Part shown: one piece after another, positions 57,709 to 64,000 of the stretch
Numbering within the stretch: the stretch's first letter is position 1
Layout of the letters: every line of letters starts with the position of its first letter
Assembly: GCA_950106755.1 (NCBI GenBank)
Contig: OX467090.1
Coordinates: 8,246,001 to 8,310,000, forward strand
Length of the DNA: 64,000 nt
Reading direction: 5' to 3'
Source: Climacium dendroides
Lineage: Eukaryota; Streptophyta; Bryopsida; Hypnales; Climaciaceae
Notes under the pieces: model-generated
Database searches by the model: none
Told to the model about the DNA's origin: nothing
Seen by the model: the letters and a program-made list of their open reading frames with translations, nothing else
Position numbers and translations under genes: made by a program

Positions 57709-59829
57709 ATGTCACGGCTAGATTGGATGAGCTTTCTTGCCAAAATGATGAAAAGCAATGTGTCCGGCGCCACGCCGCAGACGAAGCCCAGCAGCAATCT
57801 GTCGAGAGTTCTTTCTGTGGAAATTCCCGACTCCCGAGATGGCGCTTCTCCAAAAGCAGTCGCCAGTTACAAGGCCCCCACCATGGCTGCCCCTAGACCA
57901 GAGTTTGAGATTGAGGACCAAGCAGGCACACCCAGACCACCGCTGCGCGGCATCCAAAGTCCCATGGACGCCCTTCGCATCAGCATGGCGTCTCCCTTTC
58001 GCAACTTCCTCGGCCTCCTGAAGCCCTCGCCACTCCCCATCGTGGGTGGCTCTTCCAGCATGCACGGGGGCTCCTCGGACCCCGAGAGTCCCCGCGGTTC
58101 CACCGACAGCGTGGAGAGCCTCGATTTGGGAAGGCTTACCCTAGGTTCTGGCGGTGAGGACAAACTATACGCGACGCGACGCGAGGGGCAGAACTTGGTA
58201 TTAGTGGCGTTCGACGCGAACGCGAAAGAGGTTTCGCATACAGGAATTGTGTGGGCGATGGAGAACGTTTTGAAGCGCGGGGACATTCTGGCGATCGTTT
58301 CGGTGTTGGACTCCGTGCGCGGGGCGTTGGGGTACAGGATGAAGATCGGGGACCCCAAGTGGGTGAGTGCGAACCAGAAGCTCATCGAAGAGGAGGTTCA
58401 GCAGAAGATGGAGGTTTGGCGGACGTTCCCGGGGTTGGATCGGCGGTGTGGGGAAGGGGGCGTGACGCTCGTGGTCATGGTGAAAGCCGCGCAACGGGGC
58501 GAGCTCGCGATTGCGAAAGAAGCCATGAAGCTCGGCGCGTGCCATTTGGTACTTGACAAGAGCTTGAACAATCGACATCGCAGATTTTACCTCCAGAACC
58601 TCGCGTGCAACGTCACACGGATGCGACGCTCCGGCGGCGTGGACGTCATTCGACCAATTCCTGAGCCGCGATCGCCGACCTCGGTGATTCCGCCCCCGCT
58701 GCTGAGCTACGGCGACCAGATTGACGAATTCGAAATCTCGTTACACCCCCCGAAACCCAAGCGACTAACCTTGAAACCCTCCCGCCCTGTCGCGCCTCTA
58801 TCGAAGTACCCCATGGAATCGAACTCACAATTTACGTCTCCGGAGTCACAACCGACACCCACAGAGTTACAATTGAAGTCCGAGGAGTTTCGACGTCTCC
58901 CAAGCTCTGCAATCCTAGCAACAGCACACGAACGTTCAAGCTCAATCAGCCAGTCGACGACGACGACAACGACGACCCACGACCGTCCCAGCTCCGCCAG
59001 CACGCCCTCTCTTCGCGAATCCCTAACCTCAAGCTCCACTGCCACCGACAACAACGACATGGACGACGACCTCTTCAGCATCTTCCATGGCTCCACTCGC
59101 CACACCGACATCGACGCCGACTTATTGACCATCCCAAACCATTCCTCGGGCTACGAAAGCGACGACCTTTTCAGCATTGGCAACGCCTCCACACGCCCCC
59201 CATCGCCCCCACTAGAGCGCCCCTCTCGCCACATCCACCGGCACTCCTTGCCAATTCCCGACACCGCCGAGCTTGTCATCACGGAGCCATTACGTCAAGC
59301 TACAATTTCTCGCATCACATTCGTGGTGGGCATGGGCGACTCGGTTACCCTCACTCTCCGTTCGCCATTACATCCCGGAGAAGGTCTTCTCGTGGGCTCC
59401 TCCCCCTCTGCACTTTTTCTCATGCACACAGATCACCACCAGGACAGAACGCTGAGCACCGCCACACCGAACTCGTACATCGCTATGGAGGGGGAGATGG
59501 CGATGAAGCTGTCGTTTCTGGAACCCGGGCAAGGGGTGTTAGCGGTGGATTCCTTTGGGCGGGGCAGGACGGTGCGCGTGGAGAATGCGGGCGCGCACAA
59601 GAAGCCGCTGGTACTGGTGGAGGCGCAGTGCGAGGGGAGGCGACATGGGGTGCTGTTACATCATTCGGATACTGTGGGGTTGAGGCATAGCCATAGCCAG
59701 AGTTGGGGAGGCGACGGCGACGGCGAAGGCGGAAGGGACTCAAGGTCGGTCAAGGGACTCACGGTCGGTGACCGCGTGTTGTTGAGGTTAAGATCGGCGG
59801 AGCCGTCGCACGCCATCTGGTCGTCGTGA
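57709..59829 (+). CDS. Universal-stress-domain protein fused to a type II dehydroquinate-synthase-like C-terminal domain
   Basis: 706 codons, no intron, GC-rich. The frame is open from 57,685, but the first ATG is 57,709 (MSRLDWMSFLAKMM). Residues 1-158: Ser/Pro-rich, possibly a targeting or disordered region. Residues 160-330: universal-stress-like domain of the plant kinase-associated type (NLVLVAFDANAKEVSHTGIV, IVWAMENVLKRGDILAIVSV, LGACHLVLDKSLNNRHRRFY, LACNVTRMRRSGGVDVIRPI). The usual ATP-binding glycine motif is not evident. Residues 330-520: Ser/Thr/Pro-rich linker where such proteins normally lead to a kinase, with a (ACG)n run coding Thr. Residues 525-706: ISRITFVVGMGDSVTLTLRS, HPGEGLLVGSSPSALFLMHT, GAHKKPLVLVEAQCEGRRHG and GLTVGDRVLLRLRSAEPSHA, which match from memory the C-terminal half of archaeal-type 3-dehydroquinate synthase (DHQS II). 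The catalytic N-terminal half is missing, so enzyme activity is unlikely. The function of the fusion is unknown. Confidence 0.8.
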   Translation: MSRLDWMSFLAKMMKSNVSGATPQTKPSSNLSRVLSVEIPDSRDGASPKAVASYKAPTMAAPRPEFEIEDQAGTPRPPLRGIQSPMDALRISMASPFRNFLGLLKPSPLPIVGGSSSMHGGSSDPESPRGSTDSVESLDLGRLTLGSGGEDKLYATRREGQNLVLVAFDANAKEVSHTGIVWAMENVLKRGDILAIVSVLDSVRGALGYRMKIGDPKWVSANQKLIEEEVQQKMEVWRTFPGLDRRCGEGGVTLVVMVKAAQRGELAIAKEAMKLGACHLVLDKSLNNRHRRFYLQNLACNVTRMRRSGGVDVIRPIPEPRSPTSVIPPPLLSYGDQIDEFEISLHPPKPKRLTLKPSRPVAPLSKYPMESNSQFTSPESQPTPTELQLKSEEFRRLPSSAILATAHERSSSISQSTTTTTTTHDRPSSASTPSLRESLTSSSTATDNNDMDDDLFSIFHGSTRHTDIDADLLTIPNHSSGYESDDLFSIGNASTRPPSPPLERPSRHIHRHSLPIPDTAELVITEPLRQATISRITFVVGMGDSVTLTLRSPLHPGEGLLVGSSPSALFLMHTDHHQDRTLSTATPNSYIAMEGEMAMKLSFLEPGQGVLAVDSFGRGRTVRVENAGAHKKPLVLVEAQCEGRRHGVLLHHSDTVGLRHSHSQSWGGDGDGEGGRDSRSVKGLTVGDRVLLRLRSAEPSHAIWSS

Positions 59830-59891
59830 ACCAGGTATTGCAACTTTTGGGCATTGCAATGTTTTGGTTACTTTTTGGTTGCAGCGCGCTC

Positions 59892-59996
59892 GGGCGTCTC
59901 TGAACCCCAAGGGCATGCTTGCTGTCAGTAGCCTTAACTGTGTTTGCAACTTTCGGCGTCTCTAAATCCCCCAGGACATCCTATCTGTCGGTAGCC
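59892..59996. repeat. Diverged duplication after the fusion gene
   Basis: GGCGTCTCTGAACCCCAAGG ... GTCAGTAGCC (59,892-59,933) recurs as GGCGTCTCTAAATCCCCCAG ... GTCGGTAGCC (59,956-59,996). It lies just 3' of the stop, probably in the 3' untranslated region. Confidence 0.65.
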
Positions 59997-62327
59997 CGTG
60001 GCACTGCATAACCCTTGAGAACCAGGAGGTTTGAGAAGATTATGGGGACATGATGGCAAGTTGTTTCGTTCGTTCAACTTCTGGTTGATCGAATGGCTGA
60101 CACTGAGCAGAAGGTACACTTTTACCTTCTTCTGGACGCTACGACGGTGACATGGCGAATACCTTGCAACTTGAACTGGCATTATGGAGTATTCGAGTAT
60201 GAACTATAGAGCCTGGAGGAACTCTAAGCGCGCTTGAAGACTTCATATGGAGTCTCGTTTGGCATCCAAATTATTATTTTTTGGGTTGATCAAGGGTTTT
60301 ACTTTTAGCAGAAGGGTTGAATTATATCCTTCTGACCAGCCAGATATCGACTGTCATGAGTGCCTGGAAACTCAGACTTGGTGGACAAGTGAGTTAAGCG
60401 AGTTGGGGTTTAGGGTACAAGCCTACGTTGGACGAGCACAAGATTTTTCAATGGGTTTGGTGAAGGGTTTTTGGTTGTCCACTCACTCATTTCGTTCCAC
60501 ATGCATTTCTTCAACAAACTATGACTCCCTATTGAATGAAGCCCAAGATTTGAGACCCCACCGGTCTTTCCGAGGGCAGAAGCAAAGTTTTCAGGAGCCT
60601 GCTTGACTTGTGAGGTTGGTACAAAGATTGGTGATGCATTTTTTTTTATGGCCAACCAAATTTCTATGCCGTGGAGCAACGTCATGGACTGGACTAGAGG
60701 ACTTTCGGGAGATCAGAGAAGAGGTTATGAGATACAATGCCTTTGTACTTTTGGGTTGATCAAAGGGTGAGCCATCAGAAGAGCTATGAACTATCTCCAA
60801 TTTGATAGAGCGACATGGTTAATACCTTGAAACTTGAACTTGGCATCATGCACGTAATTGACTGCAGTATGGACTGCAAAGTTGGAAGCGTGCTACAAGA
60901 CTTCACATGGAGTCTGGGATTGTCTGGAATCTTGGCCTCGTTGAGGACGCCAAGTTGTATTATTACGAAACAAATTAGAAGTCCAGGCTTCCACTGTACG
61001 CACAATAGATGAATCTGAGGCTAAAACTTAGTGTTGCAAGTGCCCAGTTTATGATTTATTGCCCAGTGATGAGATGGGCCTGGTGGTGGACGAATTGCAG
61101 AGATGATGTACGATGTAATTTACATCGGTGATTCATTTACAAGCTCAGCCTATCAAGGCACGAGAGCGCGTGCCTATTGAACACCATTTTGAGAACCGAT
61201 TTTGACGAATATGTTACCAAGTGGGTGTCTGGATATGTTCTGGAGTGAATATGTTATAGTGAGTATGTTCTGGAGTTTGTTTTTGTTGCATTTCTCTCCG
61301 AGGTTATGAAGTTGCGTTTGTGAAGTTCGTCAAGAGACCTTGTGTTGATTTAGAAGGCCGATGCAGACAGAGCCCTTGCCGGGTTCTTGACCTGGTGTTG
61401 TGTTTCTGTTGGTAGATCCGTTCGTGGAATCCTTGCTTTTGCTTCTTAGGAGATATAAAGAGCTGCTCAGAGATCTTTGGATACAAAAGTCAAATCTACT
61501 GAGGTATAATTTTTTGTCACTAAATACATTTTTTACACTCTGTATTCATTAGACAATGTAAAGTGAAATGGTGCCGGTAAGTAACGTAGACAATCTCATT
61601 TTCATTTAATGGTCATTTTTGTCATATAGCTAGGCCATGCTTATAGCACTTGCTAATAAGTCTTAATAAGTGTATGAAAATATATGAATTGATCTTGGGG
61701 AATGGGTGTTTGTAATAGAGGTAAAGATAGGAGCCAAGATTTGATATTCCTAATAAGAACAACAAACTTTTATTGGTGCAGGTGTAAGTGTAGAGGCCAT
61801 TTGTTCAAGATCTACATTGTAATTTGCAAGATGATGAAAGAGAAAAAGGAACCACATTCCCTTTTTGGATCCCTATTAGTTAATTATTGAAGTAAGTGAT
61901 TGCTATTCATCTCTATTATGTACTAGCTAGATAAAAGGTCAAAGATTCAGAGATTTGACATGGTTATTGGATGAACCCTATACAAAGGTCAAATTCAGTA
62001 GAAATCAAGTCATTTAAAAAAAAATGTGACACATATTATCTTGTGAATGGCTTGGGGTGATGTGGACTTATGAGAATTTGACATGGAAATTCAATTTTAG
62101 CACTCAGGTGCCAAATTAGACCTTCACATATAGTAACCTTCTCATGCTAACGACCCTTATATTTAATACTTCACCTTAACCCTAGGAGGACGCAAACCCA
62201 TAACCAAGATAGTCACCAAAACTCTCTAATTACCGAACCAATAGGTGCATTCACTTTTTCTACAATCAACAATGAAATCATCCATTAGACCATTATCCAT
62301 TGGTCCACAACCTCCATCCTCACAGGG
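59997..62327. other. Spacer with a duplicated segment
   Basis: About 60,150-60,256 (GAATACCTTGCAACTTGAAC ... GACTTCATATGGAGTCT) recurs at about 60,818-60,914 (TAATACCTTGAAACTTGAAC ... GACTTCACATGGAGTCT). TTTTGGGTTGATCAA also occurs at 60,278 and 60,747. This is a direct duplication about 660 bp apart. A 119-codon plus frame at 60,247-60,606 spans part of it but has no motif. No gene called. Confidence 0.45.
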
Positions 62328-62540
62328 TTAACTTTAGAAGGACAAGTTGGTCACCATTGAAATCATCCATTTTGGTACTATGTGAATCATTTGCTTATTA
62401 AAACCAAACTATTGTCCAAGACCTTCCCTTTTCATATGAAATTCCAAGGATGATCATCTACACTTCTCTCCTACATAGAAAGATTCTCTATCATCCATTG
62501 GACACTGAATGTCCACAGCATCCTTCTGAGGCTATTATGA
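62328..62540. mobile_element. Repeat family P, diverged copy
   Basis: TTAACTTTAGAAGGACAAG at 62,328, then CACCATTGAAATCATCC, ACTATGTGAATCATTTGCTT, TTCCAAGGATGATCATC and AGATTCTCTATCATCC, parallel to 47,570-47,797. The right end is indistinct. Confidence 0.55.
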
Positions 62541-63724
62541 TGCTGAGAGCCTAAAACCGTGCTCCACCATGAATTTCAATATGTAAAGGCAGAATTTGAA
62601 CACGGGAGGGTACCCACAATGGAGAGAATTTGTAAAATGATGAATGCAACAGGATTATGCAGAAATTGGAAGCAAAATTTAGTGAGATATGCCACAGAAC
62701 ATTAGTCCGGACAGGGAAGAAACGCAAAATTTGAGGGAGTCATAATTGAAGACACGGATAATCTGAGAACTTGCATGGACAAATTTAGTACTAGACCATC
62801 ATATAAAAGCACAAAAAACTGAAAAGATTCTAACAATTCGAAGGAAAAGGTCTTGGATTCGAGTCATAAGCGATACTGATTCTTGGCTTCTTGCCCGACT
62901 TAATAAATTAGAATTTTTATTATCGTTCCCTTTGTATTCTTGACTTCAGGACTTGTCCCACAATAAGTTAATGCAAGGCCAGAAATTTCATTCCACGGTG
63001 ACCAAAACTGGAATCCTCCCACAGCATCTTGATTTGCGGATTTCGAATCTCATTTGAAATAAAAATATAAAAATATCAATTCGTATTTCATTGGACATAC
63101 TCTGTATTTGTTCAAATTTCTATTACCAAACATACTCTTATTTGTTTCCTACCTTAGTACTTGGCATACAGCAGCCGTTTCCCATGATGAATATTGAACG
63201 AATGCACATATTGCAATACCTCCACCCACAAGCTAAAAATTCTACTGCTATGCACATGTATATTACTGACATTGGATTTAAGTATTGTAAGGATCAGCAT
63301 TTACTCCACATCAATGAATTCTCAGGCTACCATATGCGGTCAAGATAACTTTCGGATGCAATGGGCAAAATCTCTATTGACAGGCTCTCTGTTACAAAAC
63401 ATCTTCGTCCTTGTAAAGTTAAAAACAAGGCTACATTTCTACACGTCATCTAGTAGAAACCATCCCCTCCACTCCAAACTGTTCTAGACTAGAAAACCTA
63501 GCCGCATTACAATTGGAAAGGTTTTCAATAGAAACTAATTTAAATGGAGAAAAAATTTGATAGAGTTTTAACATGCCGAGGTTTATGGGAGGGAGAGTTT
63601 TATGCAACTTTCTCCATTGATTCGTCTGTCAACAAGAGGAACTAGCACTAAGCTAGACTGCTGACAAAATTATGCAGTCATTGAGAGGAGAGCAGATCAT
63701 ACTGTATATGATGGCCATGCAGAT
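62541..63724. other. Spacer and probable 3' untranslated region
   Basis: The part next to 63,725 should be 3' to the minus-strand coding fragment. Two overlapping plus frames (85 and 97 codons) at 63,091-63,487 have no motif and are not called. Confidence 0.4.
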
Positions 63725-63922
63725 TTAGAGGCTTGGTAGGCTGATGTAGAACTTGGTGTTACTGTAATCTTCCAAAAGCGGATTAAAACCATCAAGGGTT
63801 CTGGTCTTGTCCACTTGGGCACACTGTTCCATGAACTCAGCAGATGTGACCTGAGCAACCATCCCACCATCCGAGAAGAAAATTACATGAGTAACTTTCG
63901 ACGCAATCTCATGAGCAAGCAT
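63725..63922 (-). CDS. C-terminal coding fragment of an unrecognised protein (window edge)
   Basis: 65 codons on the minus strand ending KFYISLPSL and stop. Its composition is protein-like and unlike the AT-rich chance frames: HEIASKVTHVIFFSDGGMVA, QVTSAEFMEQCAQVDKTRTL, DGFNPLLEDYSN. A TGA lies five codons before the first ATG in this frame, so either translation starts at MLAHEI or, more likely, an exon begins within about 63,900-63,930 and the rest of the gene lies to the right of the window. I do not recognise the family. The hydrophobic strand followed by DGG recalls nucleotide-binding or hydrolase folds, but that is not enough for a call. Confidence 0.45.
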   Translation of the reverse strand: MLAHEIASKVTHVIFFSDGGMVAQVTSAEFMEQCAQVDKTRTLDGFNPLLEDYSNTKFYISLPSL

Positions 63923-64000
63923 GTAGAGATGTCATGCCCTTAACCCCTAATTTCCCAAGCTAAAAATAAAAAGTTCACTTCGGACGCTAATAGTTGAGTA

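Noticed and set aside
57679..57720. ATG at 57,679 as start of the fusion gene
   Set aside because: It is in another frame and ends after 14 codons; the main frame's first ATG is 57,709.
58251..58578. Frames of 101-172 codons overlapping the fusion gene on both strands
   Set aside because: They are by-products of the GC-rich third positions of the true 706-codon frame.
60247..60606. 119-codon plus-strand frame
   Set aside because: It spans one copy of a direct duplication, has no motif, and the second copy is not open.

Overview
The window looks like AT-rich nuclear DNA of a land plant. The signs are intron-containing genes, one with a chloroplast-type targeting N-terminus; plant Ty1/copia, LINE, CACTA, Mutator-like and pogo/Emigrant-like elements; a kinase-associated type of universal-stress domain; and very long gene-poor spacers. 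No tRNA, rRNA, CRISPR array, operon or bacterial gene organisation was found. The species cannot be named from the sequence alone. A non-flowering lineage with repeat-rich, low-GC spacers is a guess.

Only three stretches look like host genes. (1) 36,327-40,169, minus strand: a four-exon gene model of 295 codons for a putative plastid protein of unrecognised family. All splice junctions keep phase. (2) 57,709-59,829, plus strand: an intronless, GC-rich 706-codon gene. It joins a universal-stress-protein domain of the kind normally attached to plant receptor-like kinases to what looks like the C-terminal half of a type II 3-dehydroquinate synthase. This is the most unusual object in the window. 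(3) 63,725-63,922, minus strand: the C-terminal part of a gene that runs off the right edge.

The rest is mostly mobile DNA. At 52,904-56,646 lies a copia retrotransposon (minus strand) with identical 197-bp LTRs and a 5-bp target duplication. An internal deletion removed the end of integrase and the reverse-transcriptase core. A decayed LINE pol (minus) occupies about 10.9-12.8 kb, and a 5'-truncated LINE fragment sits at 3.14-3.51 kb. A family of elements flanked by TTAA with CCCCTAAAGGACCA-type ends (piggyBac-like geometry) recurs at about 0.8-2.5, 5.2-5.8, 15.1-16.0, 22.1-22.9, 24.3-24.7 and 45.3-46.8 kb. One copy interrupts a second repeat family whose uninterrupted relatives are also in the window. 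A 1.46-kb Mutator-like element with 9-bp target duplications lies at 48.5-50.0 kb. Small inverted-repeat elements (CACTA, Emigrant-like and several unnamed families) and tandem arrays (49, 60, 63, 112, about 170 and about 225 bp units) fill much of the remaining spacers.

Layout: 0-9 kb nested small elements; 9-13 kb LINE remains; 13-24.7 kb TTAA elements and arrays; 24.7-27.2 kb GC-richer DNA without an acceptable gene; 27-36 kb arrays and small elements; 36-40 kb plastid gene; 40-52.9 kb TTAA, Mutator-like and other elements; 52.9-56.6 kb copia; 57.7-59.8 kb fusion gene; 59.8-64 kb spacer and a partial gene.
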